A DNA stretch of 64,000 nt, taken from NCBI GenBank assembly GCA_038521865.1, contig JBCBKO010000001.1, positions 868,001 to 932,000 on the forward strand. The letters run 5' to 3'. Both the position numbers and the translations under genes were made by a program. Shown here piece by piece: positions 1-9,138 of this stretch. Every line of letters begins with the position of its first letter. Positions within the stretch are counted from its first letter, which is position 1. This DNA comes from CALBPI01 sp038521865 (GTDB lineage: Bacteria; Pseudomonadota; Gammaproteobacteria; Steroidobacterales; Woeseiaceae). The notes beneath the pieces are model-generated. The model did not search any database. It worked only from the letters and a program-made list of their open reading frames with translations, and was not told the origin of the DNA.

Positions 1-1
1 C

Positions 2-2395
2 GAGGTCGCCGCACGCCGCTATGGTGATCCAACCAAGCCAGCGATATTGCTCCTTCACGGAACACCCGTTGCATCGCCGGCACTACGTTCGCTGGCTGAG
101 TTACTCGAAAGGGATTTCTATGTCATCTCTCCTGACTTGCCCGGGTTTGGCCGCTCAACACTGAAACTCGCTGACTATTCCAGCATCACACACGGTCACT
201 ACGTCGCCGACCTGCTCGATGCTATGGACATCGAGTCGGCCCATATCATTGGCTACAGTCAGGGTGGCGCGCCCGCCATTGTCCTCGCCAGCGATTATGC
301 TGAACGCGTTGAGAGCCTGACGCTACTAGCCGCAATCGGTGTGCAGGAGCTGGAGTTGTTCGGCAGCTACCCCGTCAATCATGCCGTGTACGCAGGACAA
401 CTCGCTCTGATCAATGCCTGCGAGTGGCTCTTGCCACACTTCGGTTTCCTCGACGGTGCGATCCTCGGGCGTGGCTATGCAAAAAATCTTGTCGATACCG
501 ATCAGCGAGTGCTGCGAGAGAAATTGACTCGCATCGTGGTACCGACGTTGATTGTGCATGGTGAGCGCGACGGGCTAGTGCCATTTGCAGCTGCCGAAGA
601 ACACTTCAGGCTTGTACCGCAGAGCACACTGGTCGCCGTCGATGCTGGACATGAAATCGGCTACGGAACCCCGGAGCTTGCGACGCCGGCAATTCGGGCA
701 TTCATCAACCGGGTAAATGCCGGCGAAGAAAATACTCGCGCGACGGCTGATCCGTCACGACTCAAAGCGGCCGAGCTACCCTATGTCGTTGGTGAGCGCG
801 AACCACTATCGGGATTCCCGCTGGTAGTGCTTGTTCTGGCTATTGTCGTCGCGGCCTACGTCAGCGAAGACCTGACCTGCATCGCATCTGGCTTTCTGGT
901 CGCGCAAGGCATCTTGTCGTTGCCCATAGCAATTCTCGCCTGCCTCATCGGACTGTTTACGAGCGATGTGGCCCTGTTTTTCGTTGGCCGCTGGTTTGGC
1001 GCGCCTGCAGTGAAGCGACTGGTCAGCGACTCAGCAATCGATCGGGCAACAGACTGGCTTACCCGCCGCGGCCCGCTGGTGATCATCATGAGTCGATTCA
1101 CACCCGGCACCCGACTGCCTACCTATCTGGTTGCGGGGGCGTTACGCATGCCAACGCCGGTGTTCGTGAGTTACTTCGCGCTGGCAACAGTGATCTGGAC
1201 ACCGATCCTGGTTGGCGCCGCCGCGACCTATGGCGCAATTGTTGAACGGTGGTTCGAGGAATATGCGGCGTCGGCCATCTGGTTATTTCTCGGTGGCGCA
1301 TTGTTGTTGGTGTTCGCCGCGCGCATCCTGCCGCCACTGTTCACCTGGCGAGGACGTCGGCTAGCTCTGGGACAGTGGCGCCGAATGACACGTTTCGAGT
1401 ATTGGCCGCGCTGGGCATATTACGCCCCCGTAGTCCTGTTCAACGTTGGGATGGCGCTTCGCTATCGCTCATTGACGCTATTCACGATCGCCAACCCGGC
1501 AATCCCGCTCAGCGGTCTCACTGGTGAATCCAAGTCACAAATTCTCAGTGCGCTTGCTCCCTCAGGGGCTGTGGCCGCATTCACCACGATCGAAGGTGAC
1601 AGGCTTGACACTCGCTTGGACCTAATCCGTGAATTCGTTGCTGCACACGGAGGCTATCCGATCGTAATGAAACCCGATGCGGGTGAGCGTGGTCGAGAAG
1701 TTGAGGTCATACACAGCGATGCGCAGGCTAGCGCTTATCTGAAGAACGCAAATGGGACGATCATTGCGCAACAGATGGTTAGCGGCGAGGAATACGGGGT
1801 CATGTACTGCCGGCTACCGAACGCCGCTACCGGCAGCGTGACCTCAATCGCTCACAAAGGACACACGATCGTTACGGGCGACGGTGCGTCGACGCTTGAG
1901 CAATTAATTCTCGACGACGATCGCGCGGTGAATATGGCACCGTTTTTCCTCAACACGCACTCGCGAGACCTCCAGGGTGTGCCCGCCAACGGCGAGCCCG
2001 TAAGACTGAATGCCATCGGCACGCACAGTCGAGGCAGCATATTCACAGATGCTGGTCATCTGAATAGCGAGCAATTGGTTCAAACACTCGACAAAATAAC
2101 GGGGCACTTCGACGGCTTTTTCCTCGGCCGATTCGATCTGTTTGTTCCAAATCCTGAGTCACTGACCGAAGGACGATCGCTGTCCATCGTCGAATTGAAC
2201 GGATTAACCTCCGAGCCCGCACATATTTATCACCCGGGCGCCTCTTTATTCGACGGTCTCAAGGCGACCTGCGCCCACTGGGCATCTGCGTGGCAAATAG
2301 GCGCGCAACTCGCCAAGTCTGGTCACCGACCACCCGGTGCGATACGAGTGATTAAAGAGTTACGCGCGCTGACACAACCTGCCGCAGCAAAATAG
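2..2395 (+). CDS. Alpha/beta hydrolase - DedA - ATP-grasp-like fusion protein (5' end outside window)
   Basis: The frame is open to the left edge; the first in-window start, a TTG at 47, lies inside the hydrolase fold, so the gene begins upstream. Residue numbers below count from that TTG. Residues 1-225 form an alpha/beta hydrolase: nucleophile elbow GYSQGG (Ser71), Asp175 in HGERDG and His202 in DAGHE complete a triad. Residues about 258-430 are a DedA/VTT membrane domain with several hydrophobic helices and the family motif RFTPGTRLPTY followed by AGALRM. After a membrane-proximal linker, residues about 495-750 resemble an ATP-grasp ligase (IVMKPDAGERGREVEV, IVELNGLTSEPAHIY). DedA proteins are known as lipid scramblase-type transporters; the hydrolase and ligase substrates are unknown. 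A job in envelope lipid or peptide modification is inference. The START-domain gene follows 18 bases downstream. Confidence 0.85.
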   Translation, partial: EVAARRYGDPTKPAILLLHGTPVASPALRSLAELLERDFYVISPDLPGFGRSTLKLADYSSITHGHYVADLLDAMDIESAHIIGYSQGGAPAIVLASDYAERVESLTLLAAIGVQELELFGSYPVNHAVYAGQLALINACEWLLPHFGFLDGAILGRGYAKNLVDTDQRVLREKLTRIVVPTLIVHGERDGLVPFAAAEEHFRLVPQSTLVAVDAGHEIGYGTPELATPAIRAFINRVNAGEENTRATADPSRLKAAELPYVVGEREPLSGFPLVVLVLAIVVAAYVSEDLTCIASGFLVAQGILSLPIAILACLIGLFTSDVALFFVGRWFGAPAVKRLVSDSAIDRATDWLTRRGPLVIIMSRFTPGTRLPTYLVAGALRMPTPVFVSYFALATVIWTPILVGAAATYGAIVERWFEEYAASAIWLFLGGALLLVFAARILPPLFTWRGRRLALGQWRRMTRFEYWPRWAYYAPVVLFNVGMALRYRSLTLFTIANPAIPLSGLTGESKSQILSALAPSGAVAAFTTIEGDRLDTRLDLIREFVAAHGGYPIVMKPDAGERGREVEVIHSDAQASAYLKNANGTIIAQQMVSGEEYGVMYCRLPNAATGSVTSIAHKGHTIVTGDGASTLEQLILDDDRAVNMAPFFLNTHSRDLQGVPANGEPVRLNAIGTHSRGSIFTDAGHLNSEQLVQTLDKITGHFDGFFLGRFDLFVPNPESLTEGRSLSIVELNGLTSEPAHIYHPGASLFDGLKATCAHWASAWQIGAQLAKSGHRPPGAIRVIKELRALTQPAAAK

Positions 2396-2413
2396 TCTGA
2401 TAGTATCCAGCTC

Positions 2414-3265
2414 ATGCGTAGATTCGTCGCCACGCTCTGCCTGTTACTTTCGGGAATGGCCCAGGCTGATGAGGCCATCATCGATTTGCTGATCGAGTAT
2501 CAGCGTGCGTCTGGCGTTGCGGTAAGTGGACTCGATCAGGACAGCTTATCGAAGCTATACGAAGGTGCGGTGGTCTATCGTAAGGTCTCGGTGACTGAGC
2601 GCCATAACGGCGAGGAAACAACGTCGCTCCGAGTGATTGGCTATCGATTGATCAAACAAGCCAGGGAACCGCTATGGCTTGCAGCTCTCGCTTTCGACGC
2701 GGGATATAGCAGCCGCCTCACTGAGCGACTGCTGGAGACCAATGCCCTCGGGGGTGGTGATTGGTATCAACACCTCGACATGCCGTGGCCGCTGCGGGAT
2801 CGGCACTGGCTTATCCGCACAGAGAAGAACACAACACTTGCGCACAATTCAGCGAATCGATTGTGGGAGCACCGGTGGTCACTCGTGCCGAGTGCATCCA
2901 GCCGGGTGAGTGAGCTTTTCAGTGATGGCGCGTTTGCCGGTATTTCCGCCAAGCAGGCAGAGAAGTCTGTACCACTACCGCTAAATAATGGTGCTTGGGT
3001 GATGGGCGCTGCAGGACCAAACCGAACTCTGGTCATGGTGCACGCGACCGTAGATCTCGGCGGCATCGTGCCCGACGGGTTGGTTGCACGACAGACACGC
3101 AAGAACCTGACCAAGATGCTCGGAAAGATCGAGCAGGATGCCGACGAAGCGTGGGCGAAATATGACTCGAGCTATCTCATCTATCGCGGGGATGGCAGCT
3201 TGATTAAACCGCGACAACCGCAAACCAACGTCACCGAGGCGAGCATGCGCCAGAGCGCGCAATAG
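2414..3265 (+). CDS. Exported START-domain (lipid-binding) protein
   Basis: 283 residues with a cleavable signal peptide (MRRF, hydrophobic stretch, likely cut after AQA at residue 18), so periplasmic. The body matches the START/SRPBCC fold: a DMPWPLRDRHW segment near the middle, then NGAWVMG and a VDLGGIVPDGLVARQTRKN segment near the C terminus, which correspond to conserved START blocks (PWPLxDRD, DxGGxxP). START domains hold a hydrophobic ligand, usually a lipid or sterol, in a deep pocket. The ATG lies 18 bases after the stop of the hydrolase-DedA-ligase fusion on the same strand, so the two are probably co-transcribed. A role in carrying a lipid for the fusion protein is inference. It converges on the minus-strand operon with 5 bases between stops. 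Confidence 0.8.
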   Translation: MRRFVATLCLLLSGMAQADEAIIDLLIEYQRASGVAVSGLDQDSLSKLYEGAVVYRKVSVTERHNGEETTSLRVIGYRLIKQAREPLWLAALAFDAGYSSRLTERLLETNALGGGDWYQHLDMPWPLRDRHWLIRTEKNTTLAHNSANRLWEHRWSLVPSASSRVSELFSDGAFAGISAKQAEKSVPLPLNNGAWVMGAAGPNRTLVMVHATVDLGGIVPDGLVARQTRKNLTKMLGKIEQDADEAWAKYDSSYLIYRGDGSLIKPRQPQTNVTEASMRQSAQ

Positions 3266-3270
3266 TGCCC

Positions 3271-5025
3271 TCAGACTGACGTCGCGCGCGGCGTCAATGC
3301 GATTCTCTGCACAAACCAACTGATCAGCCACAGGCCGAGCAACCATGGCAGGAAGGTCTCACGCCGCATTTGCCGTGGAGCCTGCTGCACAACCTCACCG
3401 ATTCCGACCGTGCCGGCAACGGCGCCGGTAACCGACAGGGAGGCTCGTGAACGCGCTCCAGACCAACTCTGGCTGTTCGCAACATAGCGCTCGGCGCTCA
3501 GGCCGTCGGTTTCGAATCGGTACCATCCAGCCCGTTCGGGCCAAATCCAAGCGCACTGCTGCCCAAGGCGAAGGGGAGATTTAAACAGCCGCTGCTCGCT
3601 GCCCTTCCCGCCTGGCGACGTTACTCGCAGCGCTCGGGCAGACCCGCTGGGGGGTGCGCAAACCCGCAGTCGCTCATATGCCACGGGTCTTGCAGGAGAC
3701 ACCATCAGTTGAGACGTATCTGAAGGCCGCGCCATGCGCTCGATGATAGGCGACCAGAGCTCCGCGTAGGCCTCGACACCACCAGCCCCCTGAATTCGGA
3801 ACGAATCACGAATCAGCGATATTGCGAAGGAAGGATTGTCTCGCCGCACGACAATCAACGAATCACCCGCAAGATCAGTCACTATCGGACGCCACAACGC
3901 ACTTTCAAACCTGACGTTCAATCTTGAGAGCCCCGATTCGATGTGATCGACACTCGCTTTGACCTGATAGATCACATCCAATGGATTCTCTCGAGCAACA
4001 AGACCAGGCAGCGACCTAACCGCTTTCAGGTCGTCCGTATCGTGAATGAGCACGAGGACGCCAACACCCGATTTCGAGCGAAGAAGACTTTCGCGCTCCT
4101 CGCTACTCAATGCCCCGAGTGCTGCCCCGCTAATCACCACAAGATCGACGGCGTCCAACAACGAGTCGTTGAGACTATCCAGACTGGCGCGATTGCGGTT
4201 CACAAACCGTGTTATGAATCTCTCTTCTGAAACCTGTGTGCGCGCTGCGACCGCAGCACCTGTGGCACCAGCCCAGGCAAAGAAGTAGCGTCCTTCGAAT
4301 CCGGGTGCGTCTTGCACTAACAGGATTCGGGCCAGTTCCGGTTGTATCGCGTTAACACCAAATGCGACACGCTCCAACTCCACGTCATCACGAGAAACAA
4401 CCAAATCAAGTGTTCGCCTGCCCGCAGGCAGCGCTGGAAGCGGTAGAATTCGACGGTCACCCGAATCAGATGTTGCGAGACGCTCGCCCTGCCTGTCGAC
4501 AATGTCGACATGTACGCCATCAGACTCGGCGGCCAACGTTGCTACTGCAGAGTAAGAACGGCCCGCCACCACTTCGGTCGGAAGATCGAAATGCATAAGT
4601 AGTCCATCCGGATCGGTCGCATCGTGCTGTACACGTTGTGGCCTCGGCCACTCATACCATTGCTGCGGCGTCAGCCCATGACCCACCACGGTCAGATTCT
4701 CGGAGAGCACACCCCCTTGCTGCCGAATCCGCCGCTCGGCGTCCAGCATATCGGGCATCACGCGATCGGCTGTTACACCCTCAACGTCACCGCCCATCGT
4801 CAGCAACACACTTTCGCCGGACTCCCCTGGCCTGCTAGGTGGGAACACCATCAACAACAGACAGAACACAGCGGCCAGTTGCAACGGCCACCAGACACAA
4901 CGCGCCAACCACGAAAGTCGGCGAGAAATTATGAACGACGCAAAAAGCGCAGTAGCTATTAGCCAGAGGAGCGTGGGCAACATCTCTGCCCCACTCCAGA
5001 CATCAAACCACTCGCGCCACATCAT
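3271..5025 (-). CDS. Membrane protein with class I glutamine-amidotransferase-like domain, last gene of MoxR operon
   Basis: 584 residues. Two N-terminal membrane helices (residues about 15-35 and 45-62) are followed by a long periplasmic part with an Ig-like region. From residue about 235 (ARILLVQDAPGFEGRYF) there is an alpha/beta segment of the kind annotated as glutamine-amidotransferase-like in Bat operons. A single helix near the C terminus (FLPWLLGLWLISWFV) anchors the end. No Cys nucleophile of a real amidotransferase is visible, so this is probably a binding domain, not an enzyme. The ATG at 5025 overlaps the previous stop (ATGA). It is the last of eight minus-strand genes. Exact function unknown. 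Confidence 0.7.
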   Translation of the reverse strand: MMWREWFDVWSGAEMLPTLLWLIATALFASFIISRRLSWLARCVWWPLQLAAVFCLLLMVFPPSRPGESGESVLLTMGGDVEGVTADRVMPDMLDAERRIRQQGGVLSENLTVVGHGLTPQQWYEWPRPQRVQHDATDPDGLLMHFDLPTEVVAGRSYSAVATLAAESDGVHVDIVDRQGERLATSDSGDRRILPLPALPAGRRTLDLVVSRDDVELERVAFGVNAIQPELARILLVQDAPGFEGRYFFAWAGATGAAVAARTQVSEERFITRFVNRNRASLDSLNDSLLDAVDLVVISGAALGALSSEERESLLRSKSGVGVLVLIHDTDDLKAVRSLPGLVARENPLDVIYQVKASVDHIESGLSRLNVRFESALWRPIVTDLAGDSLIVVRRDNPSFAISLIRDSFRIQGAGGVEAYAELWSPIIERMARPSDTSQLMVSPARPVAYERLRVCAPPSGSARALRVTSPGGKGSEQRLFKSPLRLGQQCAWIWPERAGWYRFETDGLSAERYVANSQSWSGARSRASLSVTGAVAGTVGIGEVVQQAPRQMRRETFLPWLLGLWLISWFVQRIALTPRATSV

Positions 5026-7172
5026 GGGCTTGCGGACCCATCAAACCAGCTTGTCGGTTGGCGCTGCCGCGCCGGCGGTGCTGTCGGTACCGGGCCTTGG
5101 CGTTGCCAGACTGTCTGCACCGTTTGTCGGCAGTCCGAGCACTCCGCCACTTTCTGCCAGGTGGCCAGCGCAGCGAGCAGCTCGCGGAAGTCGCGCTCCG
5201 TATCCACATCGCCCGCTGCGCTCGCCTCCGTCGAGCGAGCGCGCGCCCAGTTGCGGACCTCGTCCGCGTCTTCCGGCCGAAAGTCGCTACTTGCAATCAG
5301 GGCGACAACCGCCTCGCTCGGGACTGCAGATGCATCGATCGCACTCTGCCCTGCATCGAGATCTCGAAGCGCCGGAATCTCATCCAGCTCTCCCGTCAGA
5401 GTTCTAGAAAAATCGATTGGGGTAATACTGACCCCCACTTTGTTGACCACGACGCGCGAGCGATCCTGAACCCGTTTGATCAATGCCAAGGCGCGGTACT
5501 GATGAGGCAAACTGTTCTTCGGGTCATGCTGAAGCAGAAACCCCTCCGCACGCCAAATCGCAGAAAGCGCCTGACCCAGCAATGCGCGGGTTTCCGGATC
5601 GAAAATAGTGGCCTGCTCTTCCTGGTCATGAAAATGCGCATAGGGCGAGATCGCTGCCATGGCATCGCCAAACTCGCGCCTCGCTTCCAGAGCAAACTCT
5701 TGCTCGTCGTGATTGTGACCATCCCCAACGTAATGGCCCTGCGTGCCGAGCTGACGCGCCCCTGCGACCGGCTCACCGGACGCCTCTTCACCCATAAACT
5801 CGCCGTACCTAAAACGTAACGCCCGCTCGTCGAACGCAAGCGACTGCGCGCGGTTAGAAAACATCTCTGCGGTTATCGTATCCTCGGCCTCCAACAGCGC
5901 TTCACTGTCAATGATGATCTGCCGTTGGCTCCTGAAATATTCGGGTTCGACGACCACGATCTGGTTGTCGAGGACAATATCGGGGCTGCCTCTCTCAACA
6001 TCCCAGCGCACAATCAGCGACGTGCTGACCGTCTTGTTGGGCGACTCCGGTCGACCGTCTTCGGCTTCGAACGCAAGGTAAACCTCTCTGCCCGGTGCGG
6101 CGCCGAGGGACTCGAGATCAAGAGTCGTAGTGACCTCGTCGTCGTCACGAATCAGGCCACTGAGATCTTGCTGCTTACGCTCAAAAGTCACTTGCTCGCC
6201 GTCGCCCTCTGCAGTCGTCGCAACCACGTTCAGTGTCTTCACGCCATAGTCATCGGAAAGTGACAGCGTCGCGCTCAATGTGCGCGGCTCCGATTCTGTC
6301 AGCGTACGAATCCGATCAACCGGAGCCACAATGCGCAATGCCGGCGGGCGATCCGGAACCACAATGATTCGATGCTCGATGCTCGACTCAAGTTCCTGTG
6401 GAACGCCATCGACCAACACTTGATAGTTGGCGGCGGTTGCAGGCACCCACTCACTCTGCCAAAAACCATCGGCAGCGGCATACAGATCAAAGCGCTGATC
6501 GTCTTGCGATTGGATGCTCACCGACCTCGCATCGCCTTCCATTCGCAAGGTCCATCGGAGCATCGAAAAGGCTTTGGCATCGAAGGACAGAGATGCGTGG
6601 CTAATGGCCGGCAGGCCAGTGTATTCGGCTGGACGCTCATCTACCTGCACGGAAATCACTACCGGCTCGGTTGAGCCTATTGGTCGCCCGACGTCGACTG
6701 AAACACTGCGAGGCAACCACCAGCCGAGGTTCAGCAACACCGCACAAGCACCCAGTGCCGCCGTCATGGGCACCATATTGGCAGCACCATGCGACAGCGC
6801 ACCACGCGCCTCGAGTTCGTTGATGGTGGCCGCAACCCGCTGCTGCTGGAGCCGGGCAACGCGTGATAATCCCTGATCGTTCGCGAACACGAGGTGCGTA
6901 CTGTCTTGCAGCTCCTCGAACCGCCGGTCCAGATGTTGTGAAACGCGAGACAGCGTGGGGTAGGAGCAACGGCGTGCCAGACCGAACACCAACACGGACA
7001 GCAATCCAATGCTGCCACCGCATATCAACGCAGCCGCTACCGTCAGCGATGTCCACCGAGCCAAGACAAACGCCAACACTGCCAGCGGCAGACTCCACCA
7101 CAGCTGATGCACGAGCCAACGTCGGCGCCTGACTGACGCGTAACGTTTGATGGTCGAGCGCGCGCCTGTCAT
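5022..7172 (-). CDS. Large membrane-anchored periplasmic protein, DUF4175-like, MoxR operon
   Basis: 716 residues from the ATG at 7172, which overlaps the preceding stop as ATGA; a longer reading from 7235 would run into the neighbouring gene and is unlikely. Two N-terminal hydrophobic helices (LWWSLPLAVLAFVLA and a second from the AAALICGG segment) are followed by a cytoplasmic-looking heptad-rich stretch, another helix (MTAALGACAVLLNLGWW), and a long soluble region of beta-rich, Ig-like character with many acidic residues. The C terminus is Pro/Gln-rich. The arrangement fits the large DUF4175-type proteins found beside MoxR/DUF58 genes, although I cannot confirm the family by alignment. Likely the scaffold of an inner-membrane complex with the flanking proteins (inference). 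Confidence 0.65.
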   Translation of the reverse strand: MTGARSTIKRYASVRRRRWLVHQLWWSLPLAVLAFVLARWTSLTVAAALICGGSIGLLSVLVFGLARRCSYPTLSRVSQHLDRRFEELQDSTHLVFANDQGLSRVARLQQQRVAATINELEARGALSHGAANMVPMTAALGACAVLLNLGWWLPRSVSVDVGRPIGSTEPVVISVQVDERPAEYTGLPAISHASLSFDAKAFSMLRWTLRMEGDARSVSIQSQDDQRFDLYAAADGFWQSEWVPATAANYQVLVDGVPQELESSIEHRIIVVPDRPPALRIVAPVDRIRTLTESEPRTLSATLSLSDDYGVKTLNVVATTAEGDGEQVTFERKQQDLSGLIRDDDEVTTTLDLESLGAAPGREVYLAFEAEDGRPESPNKTVSTSLIVRWDVERGSPDIVLDNQIVVVEPEYFRSQRQIIIDSEALLEAEDTITAEMFSNRAQSLAFDERALRFRYGEFMGEEASGEPVAGARQLGTQGHYVGDGHNHDEQEFALEARREFGDAMAAISPYAHFHDQEEQATIFDPETRALLGQALSAIWRAEGFLLQHDPKNSLPHQYRALALIKRVQDRSRVVVNKVGVSITPIDFSRTLTGELDEIPALRDLDAGQSAIDASAVPSEAVVALIASSDFRPEDADEVRNWARARSTEASAAGDVDTERDFRELLAALATWQKVAECSDCRQTVQTVWQRQGPVPTAPPARQRQPTSWFDGSASP

Positions 7173-8206
7173 CGCCGACCCGCCTGTGCTGCAAGCAATC
7201 GCTCGACACCAAACAGCAGCGCAATCAGCCACCACGCACCGGAGAGGCCGGCTACCTCTCGGGAAGGGTTCGGCAAAAGCGGTTGCAGATCAGGGTTAAT
7301 CTCGGCGCTCAGTCGAGCCGGCATCGCCGGGACGGGCCGAGCGCTTTCGAATGAAATGAGTGCACGCCACAAACGATTGGCGAACTGAATGCTCTCTCCC
7401 GGCGTCGGCGGTGCCACCACTTCCCAGCCCGCACCCACACTGGTGCGCATATCCGCAACCACAACACCGAATGGAATTGTTGGCATTGAACCCCCGCGCC
7501 ACCAAATCACCGGCTGATCGGCTGACACCGCAGTCGGTTCAATCCAGCGAACGTCCGTCTTGTCGAGTAATCCGTAGTTCCGCCATACGTCAATCACCTG
7601 TTCAAGCGCGGACCGATGCTCGTCGGTGTCAACCAACAACTGGAGTCGTTCAGGCCACGTCTCAAGCGTTGGCATTCGCTCCTCAGCTATCCAATCCCAT
7701 CCGATCTCACGTCGTAACACAGGCGACCTCACGGGCCAGTCACGTGCTGCGGCCCAGCCAGTTACTCGAATGCTGGACGAAAGGGGAATCTTGCGATCCG
7801 CATCCAGCAGCGCCTGCACCCAATCTGCAGATACCGGTGATTGCGAAACAGGTGTGAGGTCGGCGTCCAGCCAGCGGACATCGCCCCCCGACGCGGCAAT
7901 CGAAAGTGCGACTTCTGCCGAGGTATTCGGAGTAACCAGGACAACCTGATCTCCGAAGCGTGCTCGTTCGAAGTCAATCAGTGATGTGAGCAGCACCACG
8001 ATCACCAATGACAGCAGCAGCAACCTCATCAGGAGCAGCAGCGGCTCGTACAGACGTGTCAGACGCAAGCGAGGCCGGACCAGATCGTCGAAGGGTTCTA
8101 GCGTGGCAACCTCAAGCGTCTTTCGGGCCCCGCGGAACAACCAGTGGATCGCGATCGTCAAAACACCGGCACCGATACCAAGCAGCGCGATAACTGTTGG
8201 ACTCAT
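7169..8206 (-). CDS. BatA-like N-terminal membrane-domain protein, MoxR operon
   Basis: 345 residues. The first 85 residues form the double-helix BatA/aerotolerance N-terminal domain: a helix at 5-25, a positively charged loop with RKTLEVATLEPF, then a second helix (LLLLMRLLLLSLVIVVLL) preceded by RLYEPLLL. The rest is periplasmic and lacks the full von Willebrand A metal site of genuine BatA. A last hydrophobic segment (AWWLIALLFGVERLLA) sits at the C terminus. Start ATG 8206 and stop 7169 overlap both neighbours by four bases, showing tight translational coupling. Bat proteins are linked with envelope or oxidative stress tolerance in Bacteroides and relatives; the job here is inferred from the context. 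Confidence 0.75.
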   Translation of the reverse strand: MSPTVIALLGIGAGVLTIAIHWLFRGARKTLEVATLEPFDDLVRPRLRLTRLYEPLLLLMRLLLLSLVIVVLLTSLIDFERARFGDQVVLVTPNTSAEVALSIAASGGDVRWLDADLTPVSQSPVSADWVQALLDADRKIPLSSSIRVTGWAAARDWPVRSPVLRREIGWDWIAEERMPTLETWPERLQLLVDTDEHRSALEQVIDVWRNYGLLDKTDVRWIEPTAVSADQPVIWWRGGSMPTIPFGVVVADMRTSVGAGWEVVAPPTPGESIQFANRLWRALISFESARPVPAMPARLSAEINPDLQPLLPNPSREVAGLSGAWWLIALLFGVERLLAAQAGRR

Positions 8207-9138
8207 GCGTCACCTACCGAGACCAGCAGTCGTTTGCTGCCGGGCAACTCCGGGTGCAAGACGGCACGTAGAGTCGAGCTGAGTTGCGTATCCGTACTGG
8301 CGCGCACAAAGCGGGCGCCCATGCCAACGTGCATTCGTCGCATCTCGCGCAACATTTGTTCCAGGCGTTTTTCGTAATCAGCACGGAAAGCACGCACATC
8401 GAATAGCTGCGTACTACCGCGCTCGCGCTCCACTAATCTTACCTGCCCAACCCTCGGCAAGCTCAACTCCTGGTTCAGCAAGATCTGCACACTGGTCATC
8501 GAAAAACTACGACTCGCGAGTTTCGCGAGACTATCGGTCGTCTGTTCATCCGTCGAGAGGAAATCACTCAGTACGATCAAAGCACTCCTTGCGGGAATCT
8601 GCTCAAGGGCATTATGTACTTCCACCGATGTGGGTGACGGCCCTTCAGGCGTCTCCTCGGACAGAATCCGAAGCATGCGCTCCAGCTGTGTTTGACCAAA
8701 CCCCGAGGGAACGACCAGTGGACGCCCACCACCAAGCCCAAGCAGCATGAGGTCATGCCGTTGTTCATTGGCCAACCACGCTAACGCACCGATTAACTTG
8801 CAGGCATATTCGTACCGGGATTGACCGTTGGCATCTTCCATGGACATCGAGCCACTGAGATCAAGAACGAATACGATCGTCAGACGACCCTCGCGTTCCG
8901 CCTCGCGCACCAACAGACGATCGCTGCGCCCAAATGCACGCCAATCAACGCGACGCAGATCATCTCCCGGCTGGAAGCTTCGGTATTGTTGGAACTCGGT
9001 GCCTACATCACGGTGAGCACTCGGGTTAGCAGCGCGAACTGGACTCTCAACTCTGTGCTGTGGTGCGATTACGAATCGCGAGATCAGCTGCCGCAGATCT
9101 GCCCCGGGCAGCCAAAGTTGATCCCTGGCATCACGCAC
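8203..9138 (-). CDS. DUF58 protein with von Willebrand A-type metal site
   Basis: 311 residues, no membrane helix, so cytoplasmic. The DUF58 signature is complete: GTEFQQYRSFQPGDDLRRVDW followed by RAFGRSDRL, at residues about 46-74. A MIDAS-like metal motif DLSGSMS at 93-99 gives the VWA fold its divalent-cation site. DUF58 proteins are the usual partners of MoxR ATPases, as in the aerotolerance operons, and are thought to be remodelled by them. The start overlaps the end of moxR by eight bases and the stop overlaps the next start by four. Family assignment is firm; the client is unknown. Confidence 0.9.
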   Translation of the reverse strand: MRDARDQLWLPGADLRQLISRFVIAPQHRVESPVRAANPSAHRDVGTEFQQYRSFQPGDDLRRVDWRAFGRSDRLLVREAEREGRLTIVFVLDLSGSMSMEDANGQSRYEYACKLIGALAWLANEQRHDLMLLGLGGGRPLVVPSGFGQTQLERMLRILSEETPEGPSPTSVEVHNALEQIPARSALIVLSDFLSTDEQTTDSLAKLASRSFSMTSVQILLNQELSLPRVGQVRLVERERGSTQLFDVRAFRADYEKRLEQMLREMRRMHVGMGARFVRASTDTQLSSTLRAVLHPELPGSKRLLVSVGDA

